A stretch of DNA of 43,541 bases from an uncultured Bacilli bacterium (GCA_947628075.1 CANQYF010000002.1:1-43541); one strand, 5' to 3'. Shown: positions 23,782-32,968, counted from the stretch's first letter. A program made the numbers and translations. Notes: generated by a model from the letters alone, not told the origin.

Positions 23782-24120
23782 AAAATTTTTATCAACATTC
23801 AAAATATGACAAAATTTGTATTTTTAATATTTAAATAACTTTATTTTAACAAAAGTCAAGACTTGAAATTTCCTTAATGTAAAGTATAAATTTAAGTTTT
23901 CAACACTTTCAACATTTGAAAAAGCTTAACTCAATTGTTTAAAAGTTTAAAAGTTGACAAAAAAATGTTGAAAATGTTAATAACCTAATGTAACATAGAT
24001 ATTACCTAGAAAATTTATGTTGAAAATTATGTTAATAAAAACATATAAATAAATTTTTCTTGTAATAAAAATTCATTTAATGGTACAATTATTTTGGGAT
24101 ATTTATGATTGTGGGGTGAG
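23782..24120. other. oriC: oriC, left part: DnaA-box cluster and AT-rich region
   Basis: The rpmH-dnaA intergenic region. DnaA-box-like nonamers (TTTTCAACA, TTATCAACA, TTATTAACA and close variants): plus strand 23789-23797, 23897-23905 and 23906-23914; minus strand 23966-23974, 23975-23983, 24018-24026 and 24030-24038. Two pairs are exactly abutting head-to-tail. They differ from TTATCCACA at the centre, as in other very AT-rich Bacilli. The stretch after 24039 is almost pure A/T and is the best unwinding candidate. A dnaA promoter may be TTGTAA (24060-24065), 18 bp, TACAAT (24084-24089). Origin identity is firm from context; box assignments are inferred from similarity. Confidence 0.8.
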
Positions 24121-24130
24121 GTAATAACAC

Positions 24131-25492
24131 ATGAAAACTAAAGAGATTTTTAAATCATTTTTAAATGAGATTGCAGACTCAGTTAGTAGTAGTACTTATT
24201 CCGTTTGGTTTAATGATCTAGAATTAGTAAGTATGGATGATCATACCATGGTTATCAAAGTACCTCTTCCAGTTCATAAACAAATACTTAAAAATACTTA
24301 TTTAGAATTAATTGATGAAACAATTTTCTCTTTAACCGGTATTAATTATGAATTTCAATTTTTAACAAAAGATGAATTACAAGAACTTAAAGAAGATGAA
24401 AAAGAAAAAATATCTTTAAATGAAAATAAAAATGATATAGTAGAATGGAATACTAATTTAAATCCTAACTTAAATTTTGATAATTATGTTGTTGGAGAAT
24501 CTAATCGTCTTGCTTATATATCCGCAATGAATGTTGCTCAATCTCCAGGAACAATTAGAAATCCTTTATTTATATATGGTCGAAGTGGCATTGGGAAAAC
24601 GCATTTAATGCATGCGATTGGCAATTATATTACTGAACATTCTTCAAAAAAAGTTTTATATACAACAAGTAATGACTTTAGAGATGAGTATGCTGGTATT
24701 TCAAGACAAGAAAAAGGGAAAGATTCTATTGAATATGCTAATAATTTTAAAAATAAATATCGCAATGTTGATGTTTTAATTGTTGATGATATTCAATTCT
24801 TAGTCGGAGCAGAGCTAACACAGCAAGAATTCTTCCATACATTTGAAGCTCTTCATCAACAAAATAAACAAATAATTATATCAAGTGACCGGAGTCCAGA
24901 TGATTTAAAGAAAATAGAGGAAAGATTAAGAAGTCGATTTACTTGGGGACTTCCAGTTGATATTTATCCACCAGATTTTGAATTAAGGTGTGATATAATT
25001 AATCAAAAATTGGAAAATACCAGTATTAAAAATAAAATTAATAGAGATGTTATTGAATATATTGCTAATGCTTGCCCGAATGACGTTAGACAAATAATTG
25101 GAACCATTAACAGATTACTTGCTTATACCGCCATGATGGCTCCAGAAGTTATTACTTTAGATTTTGCGATTGAAGCCATAAAAGATTATGTTAATACTAA
25201 TATATATCAAGAAAATACAATATCACATATTCAAAAAGTGGTAGCGGATTTCTTTAAAATAACGGTGGAAGATTTAAAAAGTAAAAGAAGAAGTAATAAT
25301 ATTGCAAGACCTCGTCATATAGCCATGTACTTATGCCGAATTGAAACCGAAGAAAACTTAGCAAAAATTGGTTTAGAATTTGGAGGTAGAGATCATTCAA
25401 CAGTAGTAGCAAGTTGTGAAAAAATAAAAAATGAATTAAAAAATAACACTACACTTGATAACATGTTGAAAGAAATAAAAGCAAAGTTATAA
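24131..25492 (+). CDS. dnaA: Chromosomal replication initiator DnaA
   Basis: AAA+ initiator that binds DnaA boxes and opens oriC. 453 aa, normal. Domain I is at about 1-80 (IFKSFLNEIADSVSSSTYSVWF), linker about 80-115, AAA+ about 116-330 with Walker A GRSGIGKTHLMHAIGN and Walker B VLIVDDIQFL. Domain IV has the signature RPRHIAMYLCR and GGRDHSTV. Flanked by DnaA-box clusters on both sides, so it is probably autoregulated. Confidence 0.99.
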   Translation: MKTKEIFKSFLNEIADSVSSSTYSVWFNDLELVSMDDHTMVIKVPLPVHKQILKNTYLELIDETIFSLTGINYEFQFLTKDELQELKEDEKEKISLNENKNDIVEWNTNLNPNLNFDNYVVGESNRLAYISAMNVAQSPGTIRNPLFIYGRSGIGKTHLMHAIGNYITEHSSKKVLYTTSNDFRDEYAGISRQEKGKDSIEYANNFKNKYRNVDVLIVDDIQFLVGAELTQQEFFHTFEALHQQNKQIIISSDRSPDDLKKIEERLRSRFTWGLPVDIYPPDFELRCDIINQKLENTSIKNKINRDVIEYIANACPNDVRQIIGTINRLLAYTAMMAPEVITLDFAIEAIKDYVNTNIYQENTISHIQKVVADFFKITVEDLKSKRRSNNIARPRHIAMYLCRIETEENLAKIGLEFGGRDHSTVVASCEKIKNELKNNTTLDNMLKEIKAKL

Positions 25493-25623
25493 TAATGTTG
25501 AAAACAAGTTAATTATTAACATAAGTAATTTCAAAGCATTTGTTAAAAAATAATAAGTTATTAACATTGTTAACAGTATAATAAAAACAATAATATTAAT
25601 AATAAAAGAAAGAAGGAGATATT
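25493..25623. other. oriC, right part: DnaA boxes in the dnaA-dnaN gap
   Basis: Box-like nonamers at 25496-25504 (minus, TTTTCAACA), 25513-25521 (plus, TTATTAACA), 25558-25566 (plus, TTATTAACA) and the abutting 25567-25575 (TTGTTAACA). A -10 TATAAT at 25577-25582 for dnaN lies right after the last pair, so DnaA bound there would cover the dnaN promoter. Boxes on both sides of dnaA resemble the bipartite origin of B. subtilis. Confidence 0.65.
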
Positions 25624-26742
25624 ATGAAATTTGTTATTGATAAGAATATTTTATTAGAAGCTCTTACAAATGTAACAAGAGCAATTGGAACTAGAACTAC
25701 AATACCTATTCTAAATGGTATTAAATTTGAATTAACAAATAGTGGGTTAACCTTATTAGCAAGTGATTCTGAATTAACTATTAAAATAAATATCGAGGAA
25801 AAAGATATCAAAAAAATAGATAATCCAGGAAGTATGATAATTCAAAGTAAATATATATTAGATATAATAAGGAAAATGCCTGCTGATACTATTAATTTTG
25901 AAGCAATTGATAATAGTAAAATAAAAATTTATACAGATAATAATGAATATAGTTTAAATTGTTATGATATTAATGATTATCCACATATAGCTTTAGATGA
26001 ATCTAAAGAACCAATTGAAATCGCCGCTGAAACTTTAAAAAATATAATTAATGAGACTTCCTATGCTGTATCAACACAAGAAGTAAGACCATTACTTACC
26101 GGTATTAATTTAAAAATAACTGGAGATAATCTAGAATGTATTGCAACAGATTCTTATCGTTTAGCTAAAAAAAATATCAAATTAAATAGTATGGTTAATA
26201 ACACTATTAATATTGTAATTCCTGGTAAAAGTATTAATGAATTAGAAAAAATATTAACTGACGAAGACAATGTAGTTATGCACATTTTTACTAATAAAAT
26301 ATTATTTAAATATCATAATATTCAATTTCAAACCAATTTATTAAGTGGAACATATCCAGATACAACGCATTTTATACCTAATGAATTTGCCTATATGATT
26401 AATTTAAATTTAAAATCTTTTAATGATGCCGTAGATAGAGCTTCATTACTTTCTCAAAGTAAAGATAAAAATATTGTTAGAGTATTAATTGAAGATAAAT
26501 TAATGGTTATATCATCTAGTGCTAGTGAAATAGGAAAAACGGAAGAAAAGTTAAATATTGAATGTAGTAATAAAGAAAAACTTGAATTAGCTTTTTCTTC
26601 TAGATATATGCTTGAAGCTTTAAAAGTAATAAAAGATGATAATATATTATTATTAATAAATAGTGATGATAAACCAATTTTAATTAAATCAGTAAAAGAT
26701 GAATCATTATTGGAACTTATTTTACCAATAAAAACTTATTAA
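25624..26742 (+). CDS. dnaN: DNA polymerase III beta sliding clamp
   Basis: Ring-shaped processivity clamp. 372 aa, normal, with three repeats of the clamp fold. Recognisable segments: NVTRAIGTRTTIPILNGIKFEL, EVRPLLTGINLKI, CIATDSYRLAKK, and the end ELILPIKTY. A strong SD AAGGAG precedes ATG 25624. It ends before a terminator that overlaps a Noc site. Confidence 0.98.
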   Translation: MKFVIDKNILLEALTNVTRAIGTRTTIPILNGIKFELTNSGLTLLASDSELTIKINIEEKDIKKIDNPGSMIIQSKYILDIIRKMPADTINFEAIDNSKIKIYTDNNEYSLNCYDINDYPHIALDESKEPIEIAAETLKNIINETSYAVSTQEVRPLLTGINLKITGDNLECIATDSYRLAKKNIKLNSMVNNTINIVIPGKSINELEKILTDEDNVVMHIFTNKILFKYHNIQFQTNLLSGTYPDTTHFIPNEFAYMINLNLKSFNDAVDRASLLSQSKDKNIVRVLIEDKLMVISSSASEIGKTEEKLNIECSNKEKLELAFSSRYMLEALKVIKDDNILLLINSDDKPILIKSVKDESLLELILPIKTY

Positions 26743-26777
26743 TAAATAAAAAATAAAGAAAAAAATATAAAAAAAAT

Positions 26778-26791
26778 ATTTCCCGGGAAAT
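26778..26791. promoter_or_regulatory. Noc-binding site in the dnaN-comK gap
   Basis: Perfect ATTTCCCGGGAAAT, the known B. subtilis Noc site, between dnaN and the comK-like gene. Its right half forms the start of the dnaN terminator stem. Confidence 0.85.
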
Positions 26792-26817
26792 AATTCGACA
26801 AATTATTTCCTCTTTTT
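26786..26817 (+). terminator. Intrinsic terminator after dnaN
   Basis: Stem GGAAATAATT/AATTATTTCC (10 bp, 5-nt loop) followed by TCTTTTT. The first six bases are shared with the Noc site. Confidence 0.8.
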
Positions 26818-26848
26818 ATGCTATAGTAACCCCTAAAAAGGAGGGTTT

Positions 26849-27301
26849 ATGTCAGAATTTATTATTAATGAAGAAACAGTTGCTTTAAGAAAGGATGAAA
26901 ATAAAACAATAATATATAATGTTGATAACTGTTTAGTTATTAACAAAAATTTAAAAAATATATTAAATACAAATTGTTTATATTATGGAAGTGATTTAAA
27001 CGGAAGAAGACGGAGTGCACAGAGATTATTAAATATGAAATATAAAGTGCCTATAATTATTTCAGATATCAACAATTATATTTTAATTTCCATTGGATCA
27101 TTAAGAGATAATAATTGTTTGTTAATTATGCTTAACAAAATCATAGATTATGAAGAAAAAGATAATTATTTAAAAATAATTTGTGCTTTTAATCAAGAAT
27201 TTGTGGTCAATATTTCTAAATATAGCTTTGAAAAATTATTAATTAATGCAATTAAATTAAATAACTTATTAAAATGGCGAAAAAATGTAAATAATGTTTA
27301 A
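26849..27301 (+). CDS. ComK-family competence transcription factor
   Basis: A 150-aa protein alignable with most of ComK. The N-terminal EFIINEETVAL matches the ComK start. NTNCLYYGSDLNGRRRSAQ matches the conserved C-x(2)-F/Y-G-S-x(3)-G-R core, then KYKVPIIISDINNYILI, a Cys followed by a hydrophobic helix with II, and a C-terminal VNISKYSFEKLLINAIKLNNL. It is about 40 residues shorter than B. subtilis ComK at the C-terminus. It sits between dnaN and recF, where yaaA/rlbA normally lies; no S4-domain gene is seen. It has its own extended -10 (TGC-TATAGT, 26819-26827) and SD AGGAGG. It probably activates DNA-uptake genes, but its targets are outside the window. Confidence 0.78.
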   Translation: MSEFIINEETVALRKDENKTIIYNVDNCLVINKNLKNILNTNCLYYGSDLNGRRRSAQRLLNMKYKVPIIISDINNYILISIGSLRDNNCLLIMLNKIIDYEEKDNYLKIICAFNQEFVVNISKYSFEKLLINAIKLNNLLKWRKNVNNV

Positions 27302-27316
27302 AATGTGTTTATTTTA

Positions 27317-27325
27317 TGTTATAAT
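27317..27325 (+). promoter_or_regulatory. Extended -10 upstream of recF
   Basis: TGT-TATAAT in the comK-recF gap, 65 nt before the recF start, with no good -35. The leader then has GGTAT...ATACC, which may form a small hairpin. Confidence 0.45.
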
Positions 27326-27391
27326 TATAAGTAGGTATAGGAGTACTTAAAATACCATTTTATTAAGCAGCGAGGAAAAGAAGGCTATAAA

Positions 27392-28480
27392 ATGAAATTG
27401 AATAGTTTAAAACTTCATAATTTTCGTAATTATGAACATCTAAATTTAGAATTCAGTCCTAACTTAAATATTATTTATGGAAATAATGGAGTAGGAAAAA
27501 CTAATTTAGTCGAGGCCATTTATGCCTTATCACTTACAAAATCTTTTCGAACAAATAACGATAAATATTTAATAAGAAATGGTGAGTTAAGTACAAAAAT
27601 AGAAGGAGAAGTAGAAGAAAATACCATTAATAATTATCAAGTAATTTTAAATAAAGAAGGAAAAAAAGTTAAAATAAACAATAATATATCTTCAAAAATA
27701 AGTGATTATGTTTCCAATATCAATATCATAATTTTAGAACCAGATGAACAAGTCATTTTAAAATCTTCACCATTAGCTAGAAGAAAATTATTGAATATTG
27801 AAATTAGTCAATTAAAAAAAGATTATATTCTTTATTTAAACAATTATAATAAAACATTAAAACAGCGTAATTTTTATTTACGAGAGTTAATGATTAATTC
27901 AAATGCTAGTTTAGAATATTTAGATATTTTAACCACAAAATTAGTTGAATATGGTGAAAAAATTTATAATTATCGAAATCAATTTATTGAAAATATAAAT
28001 CAATATTTAACTAATAAATATCAACAAATATTTGAAATTGGTAATCTTGCTTTAAAATATAATTCTGATTATAAAAATAAAGATGCAAAAGAAATTAAAG
28101 ATTTTTATAAGAAGAATTATAATAGAGAAATAAATGCTGGTAAAACTCTTTTTGGGATTCACCATGATGATATAATTTTTATGTTAGATGGCAAAGATAT
28201 TTCAGAATGGGGGAGTAATGGTCAACAAAAAAATGCTATTTTTGCCTTTAAATTAGCGGAAATAGAAATTTTTAAACAAGAAAAAGAAAATTATCCAATA
28301 TTAATTTTAGATGATTTATTTAGTGCTTTAGATAAGAAAAAAGTACATAATATTTTTAATTTATTAAATGATAATATTCAAACTTTTATAACAACTACGG
28401 AACTTCAAAAAATTAATAAAACAATTTTATCTAAAGCAAAGATATTTAAAGTTACTTTAGAGGGTGTAAAGGAGGAATAA
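27392..28480 (+). CDS. recF: DNA replication and repair protein RecF
   Basis: SMC-like ATPase that loads RecA at single-strand gaps with RecO and RecR. 362 aa, normal. Walker A GNNGVGKTNLVEAI (about 30-43), signature EWGSNGQQKNAIFAFKLAE and Walker B ILILDDLFSALD. It ends 2 nt before gyrB; the gyrB SD (AAAGGAGGA) lies in the recF stop region, so recF-gyrB-gyrA are co-transcribed. Confidence 0.98.
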   Translation: MKLNSLKLHNFRNYEHLNLEFSPNLNIIYGNNGVGKTNLVEAIYALSLTKSFRTNNDKYLIRNGELSTKIEGEVEENTINNYQVILNKEGKKVKINNNISSKISDYVSNINIIILEPDEQVILKSSPLARRKLLNIEISQLKKDYILYLNNYNKTLKQRNFYLRELMINSNASLEYLDILTTKLVEYGEKIYNYRNQFIENINQYLTNKYQQIFEIGNLALKYNSDYKNKDAKEIKDFYKKNYNREINAGKTLFGIHHDDIIFMLDGKDISEWGSNGQQKNAIFAFKLAEIEIFKQEKENYPILILDDLFSALDKKKVHNIFNLLNDNIQTFITTTELQKINKTILSKAKIFKVTLEGVKEE

Positions 28481-28482
28481 AT

Positions 28483-30405
28483 ATGGAAGAAAAAATGCAT
28501 TATAATGAAAATGATATTCAAGTTCTAGAAGGTTTAGAAGCTGTTCGCAAAAGACCAGGAATGTATATAGGTACAACTGATGTTAAAGGACTTCATCATT
28601 TAGTTTGGGAAATTGTTGATAATTCTATTGATGAAGCTTTAGCAGGATATTGTAATCATATTGAAGTAATTATTAATAAAGGTAATAGTATTACAGTTAA
28701 AGATAATGGACGTGGTATACCAGTAGGTATTCATCCAAAAACAGGTATTTCTACTGTGGAAACAGTCTATACAGTTCTTCATGCTGGCGGAAAATTTGGT
28801 GAAGGCGGTTATAAAGTTAGTGGAGGTCTTCACGGTGTTGGAGCTTCCGTAGTTAATGCTTTATCAAAATGGGTTAATGTTACAGTATATCGGGATGGTA
28901 AAATATATGAAGCAAAATTTGCTGATGGAGGAAAAACTGTACAAAAATTAACTGTTATTGGTGAATGTGAAGAAAATAGAACAGGAACAACAGTGGAATT
29001 TAAACCAGATTCAGATATTTTTGATACCGATATTTTTGATTATGAAACATTAAAAGTTAGAATTAGAGAATTAGCGTTCTTAAATAAAGGATTATCTTTA
29101 ACTATTAGAGATGATCGTGATGATGAAGATACAACTGGTGAAACCTTCCATTATGAAGGTGGTATTTCCGAATATGTTAAGTTTTTAAATGCTTCTAAAA
29201 CTCCTATTCAAGAAGATATTATTCATTTAGAAGGGGAAGAAGATGGCATATTTTTTGAAGTAGCATTACAATATAACTCTGGGTATAATGATAGTATTTA
29301 TTCATTTGTTAATAATATTAATACTCATGATGGTGGTACTCATGAAGAAGGAGTTAGAAGGGCCTTAACAAGAGTTATTAATAATTATGCTCGTAAAGCG
29401 AATATTTTAAAAGAAAAAGATGATTCTTTAACAAGTGATGATGTTAAAGAAGGTCTTACAATGATAATTTCTTGTAAACATCCTAACCCTCAATTTGAAG
29501 GTCAAACAAAAGGAAGATTAGGTAATTCCGAAGTTAGAAGACTTGCTGATAGTGTTTTTTCAAAAGGTTTTGAAAGATATTTAATGGAAAATCCTGACGC
29601 TGCTAAGATTATTGTTGATAAGACAATGACTGCCGCAAGAGCTAGAGTAGCAGCAAAGAAGGCTAGAGAAGTAGCCAGAAGAAAAAGTGATTTAGATATT
29701 GTTAATTTTGGTGGAAAATTAGAAGATTGTAAAGAAAAGGATCCATCTGTTTGTGAAATATTTATAGTCGAAGGAGATTCAGCGGGTGGCTCTGCAGTCA
29801 AAGGAAGAAATTCTATGACACAAGCTATTCTTCCATTAAGAGGAAAAATTTTAAATGTAGAAAAAGCTAGAATAGACCGAGCATTATCTAATGAAGAAAT
29901 AAGAACAATTATAACAGCTTTTGGAACTGGTATAGGTGACAATTTTGATTTAAGTAAATTACGATATGATAAAATTATAATCATGACCGATGCCGATGTT
30001 GATGGAGCACATATTAGAGTATTGTTATTAACACTTTTCTATCGTTTCTTTAAGCCAATTGTAGAAGCAGGGCATGTATATGCGGCTCAGCCTCCTCTTT
30101 TCTGTATAAAACATGGTAAAGTTAGAAAATATGTTTTAGATGAAAAAGAAAGAGATGCTTATCTTGCCTCACTAAATCCAAATACTAAATATGAAATTTT
30201 TAGAATGAAAGGTTTAGGAGAAATGGATGCTGAAGAATTAAACGAAACAACAATGGATATTAATACTAGAATTTTAAGAAGAATTACGGTTGATGATGCA
30301 ATCGCTGCTGATGAAGCATTTTCAATGCTAATGGGTGAAGAAGTTGAGCCACGCCGATTATTCATTGAACAAAATGCTGAATATGCTAAGAACGTAGATA
30401 TTTAG
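28483..30405 (+). CDS. gyrB: DNA gyrase subunit B
   Basis: ATPase subunit of gyrase. 640 aa, normal. GHKL ATPase motifs NSIDEALAGYC, DNGRGIPVG and GLHGVGASVVNALS; TOPRIM motifs EGDSAGGSA and DADVDGAHIR; C-terminal GLGEMDAEELNETTM. It is followed 10 nt later by gyrA, fitting stoichiometric production. Confidence 0.98.
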   Translation: MEEKMHYNENDIQVLEGLEAVRKRPGMYIGTTDVKGLHHLVWEIVDNSIDEALAGYCNHIEVIINKGNSITVKDNGRGIPVGIHPKTGISTVETVYTVLHAGGKFGEGGYKVSGGLHGVGASVVNALSKWVNVTVYRDGKIYEAKFADGGKTVQKLTVIGECEENRTGTTVEFKPDSDIFDTDIFDYETLKVRIRELAFLNKGLSLTIRDDRDDEDTTGETFHYEGGISEYVKFLNASKTPIQEDIIHLEGEEDGIFFEVALQYNSGYNDSIYSFVNNINTHDGGTHEEGVRRALTRVINNYARKANILKEKDDSLTSDDVKEGLTMIISCKHPNPQFEGQTKGRLGNSEVRRLADSVFSKGFERYLMENPDAAKIIVDKTMTAARARVAAKKAREVARRKSDLDIVNFGGKLEDCKEKDPSVCEIFIVEGDSAGGSAVKGRNSMTQAILPLRGKILNVEKARIDRALSNEEIRTIITAFGTGIGDNFDLSKLRYDKIIIMTDADVDGAHIRVLLLTLFYRFFKPIVEAGHVYAAQPPLFCIKHGKVRKYVLDEKERDAYLASLNPNTKYEIFRMKGLGEMDAEELNETTMDINTRILRRITVDDAIAADEAFSMLMGEEVEPRRLFIEQNAEYAKNVDI

Positions 30406-30415
30406 GAGGTTTAAA

Positions 30416-32863
30416 ATGAATCAAGAAAAAGATAAGTTAATAGAAAATAATATAGTAAAAGAAATAAAAGATTCATTTATTGATTATTCAGTTAGTGTTA
30501 TTATGTCAAGAGCAGTTCCTGATTTACGTGATGGTTTAAAACCTGTTCATAGAAGAATTTTATGGTCAATGTACGAATCTGGTTATACACCAGATAAACC
30601 ACATCGTAAAAGTGCACGTATTGTCGGGGATGTCATGGGAAAATATCATCCACATGGTGATTCAAGTATTTACGATGCAATGGTAAGACTCGCTCAAGAT
30701 TTTAATTTTACTCATACATTAGTTGATGGTCACGGTAACTTTGGTAATATTTCTATTCCAAGACCAGCTGCGTCACGTTATACGGAAGCAAGACTTGCAA
30801 AGATATCTTTAGAATTATTAAGAGATATTAATAAAGAAACCGTTAATTTTTTACCTAACTTTGATGAATCAGAAAAAGAGCCAGAAGTTTTACCATCTAG
30901 ATTTCCTAATATTTTAGTAAGCGGAACAATGGGTATTGCTGTAGGTATGGCAACTAATATTCCTCCCCATAATTTAGGAGAAGTTATTGATGGATGTGTT
31001 GCATATATCGATAATCCTGAAATTGATATCAACGGATTAATGCAATATATAAAAGGCCCCGATTTTCCTACTGGTGGCGTGATTTTAGGCAATAGTGGAA
31101 TAAAAAAAGCATATGAAACAGGAAGAGGAACAATTACAATTAGAAGTAAAGCCACAATTGAAGAAAAAAATGGCAAAAATTATATAATTATTGATGAAGT
31201 CCCTTATGGTGTAAATATTACTGATTTAAAAGAAAAAGTAGCTGAGCTTGTTCATAATAAAATAATTGATGGAATTGCAGATTATCATACTGATTTAAAA
31301 GATGGTTTAAAGATAACTATTACATTAAAGAAAGAAGCAAATGCTCAAGTTGTCCTTAATAATCTATTTAAACATACACAATTTCAAACTAGCTATGGTA
31401 TTATTTTCTTAATGATTGATAATAAAGTTCCAAGAACTTTAGGTTTAAAAGATATTATTTCTAAATATATTAATTATCAAGAAGAAGTAATTATTAGAAG
31501 AACAAAATTTGATTTAGATCGTGCTGAAAAAAGGGTACATATTTTAGAAGGGTATAAAATTGCCTTAGATAATCTTGACGATTTTATAAAAATTATTAGA
31601 GAATCGGAAACAGATGTTATAGCTAAAGAAACTTTAATTCAAAAATATGCTTTAAGTGATGTTCAAGCTGATGCAATTTTAGAATTAAAATTACGTCGTT
31701 TGACTGGTCTAGAAAGAGCCAAAATTGAAGAAGAATTAAAAGATTTATTAGCTAAAATAGAAGAATATAAGGAAATTTTAGCATCTCGTGAAAAAATTCT
31801 AAATATTATTAAGAATGAACTTTTAGAAATAAAAGAAAAATATGCTGTGGAACGTCGTACTAAAATTGATATGACCGCTATTGAATATATCGAAGATGAA
31901 TCATTAATCCCAGAGGAAGACATAATGGTTGTTTTAACTAATAAAGGTTATATTAAACGTACTACTAATGACACCTTTAAAGTTCAAAATAGGGGTGGAA
32001 TTGGTGTAAAAGGATTAACTACTAATGATGAAGATTATGTTGAAAATTTAATTAATTTATCAACTCATGATTATATAATGTTCTTTACAAATAAAGGAAA
32101 AGTTTATCGTTTGAAAGGATATGAAATACCAGAATTTAGTCGTCAATCTAAAGGAATACCAGTTGTTAATTTGTTAAATATTGAAAAAGATGAAAAAATA
32201 AATTCAATTATTCGTATTAATAAAAACGAAGAATATAAATATTTATTGTTTGCAACTAAGAAAGGAATTGTTAAAAAGACTAATATATCCGAGTTTGAAA
32301 ATATTAGAGCAACTGGAAAAATATGTATTAATTTGAATGACAATGATGAATTGTTAGATGTTAAAAAGACAACTGGCGAAAGTCTTGTCTTGATAGGTAG
32401 TAGTGCTGGTCGGATGGTTAAATTTGATGAATCAGAAATTAGAGCTATGGGAAGAACTGCTACTGGTGTTAAAGGAATTAATTTAGATGGGGGCACTTGT
32501 ATTTGTTTAGAAGTTGTTCAAGAAGATTCAGTAATTGTTTTGGTAACTGAGAAAGGTTACGGTAAACGTACAAATGTTTGTGATTTTAGAAAAACAAAAC
32601 GTGGAAGTAAAGGCGTTTTAGCCTTAAATGTTACTGAAAAGAATGGTAATTTAGTCGCAGCAAAATTAGTAGAAGAAAATAAAGATTTAATGATAATGAC
32701 TAATGTGGGAATTACTATTAAATTACCAATAGATCAAATTTCTATTTTAGGTAGAGTGACTCAAGGACTTAGATTAATTTCCTTACGTGAAAATCAAACG
32801 GTTGCCACTGTCAGTGTGGTTGATAAAACAAGTGAAGAAGAAGTTACCGGACAAATTGATTAA
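30416..32863 (+). CDS. gyrA: DNA gyrase subunit A
   Basis: DNA cleavage and wrapping subunit. 815 aa. The winged-helix region has HPHGDSSIYDAMVRLAQDF with Ser at the quinolone-determining position (susceptible-type), and the catalytic Tyr lies in AASRYTEARL (about residue 122). The C-terminal wrapping domain (about 500-815) has six blade-like repeats. The GyrA-box position reads QNRGGIGVKG instead of the usual QRRGG(R/K)G, losing two basic residues. Adjacency to gyrB and oriC supports GyrA rather than ParC. Transcription ends at hairpins that include parS. Confidence 0.96.
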   Translation: MNQEKDKLIENNIVKEIKDSFIDYSVSVIMSRAVPDLRDGLKPVHRRILWSMYESGYTPDKPHRKSARIVGDVMGKYHPHGDSSIYDAMVRLAQDFNFTHTLVDGHGNFGNISIPRPAASRYTEARLAKISLELLRDINKETVNFLPNFDESEKEPEVLPSRFPNILVSGTMGIAVGMATNIPPHNLGEVIDGCVAYIDNPEIDINGLMQYIKGPDFPTGGVILGNSGIKKAYETGRGTITIRSKATIEEKNGKNYIIIDEVPYGVNITDLKEKVAELVHNKIIDGIADYHTDLKDGLKITITLKKEANAQVVLNNLFKHTQFQTSYGIIFLMIDNKVPRTLGLKDIISKYINYQEEVIIRRTKFDLDRAEKRVHILEGYKIALDNLDDFIKIIRESETDVIAKETLIQKYALSDVQADAILELKLRRLTGLERAKIEEELKDLLAKIEEYKEILASREKILNIIKNELLEIKEKYAVERRTKIDMTAIEYIEDESLIPEEDIMVVLTNKGYIKRTTNDTFKVQNRGGIGVKGLTTNDEDYVENLINLSTHDYIMFFTNKGKVYRLKGYEIPEFSRQSKGIPVVNLLNIEKDEKINSIIRINKNEEYKYLLFATKKGIVKKTNISEFENIRATGKICINLNDNDELLDVKKTTGESLVLIGSSAGRMVKFDESEIRAMGRTATGVKGINLDGGTCICLEVVQEDSVIVLVTEKGYGKRTNVCDFRKTKRGSKGVLALNVTEKNGNLVAAKLVEENKDLMIMTNVGITIKLPIDQISILGRVTQGLRLISLRENQTVATVSVVDKTSEEEVTGQID

Positions 32864-32867
32864 AAAT

Positions 32868-32881
32868 ATTTCCCGGGAAAT
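32868..32881. promoter_or_regulatory. Noc-binding site 1 (paired with parS 1)
   Basis: Perfect ATTTCCCGGGAAAT, extended to a 20-bp palindrome (32865-32884). It begins 5 nt after the gyrA stop. Centre-to-centre distance to parS 1 is 23 bp. Confidence 0.88.
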
Positions 32882-32889
32882 ATTATCAA

Positions 32890-32905
32890 TGTTTCACGTG
32901 AAACA
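32890..32905. promoter_or_regulatory. parS: parS 1
   Basis: Perfect TGTTTCACGTGAAACA, the universal ParB site, inside a 30-bp palindrome (32883-32912). TTTTT follows, so it may also help end the gyrA transcript. Confidence 0.93.
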
Positions 32906-32930
32906 TTGATAAAGACTTTTTATAATTAAT

Positions 32931-32968
32931 AAGCATAACTTAAATTTTAGGTTATGCTTTTATTATTC
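32931..32968 (+). terminator. Intrinsic terminator after gyrA
   Basis: Stem AAGCATAAC/GTTATGCTT (32931-32939 and 32951-32959) followed by a T-rich tract, between the first Noc/parS pair and the long AT-rich spacer. Confidence 0.75.

Noticed and set aside
30778..31176. Antisense frame within gyrA (and similar frames in gyrB, str genes, noc)
   Set aside because: No SD, no family similarity, and lies wholly inside a strongly conserved gene on the other strand.
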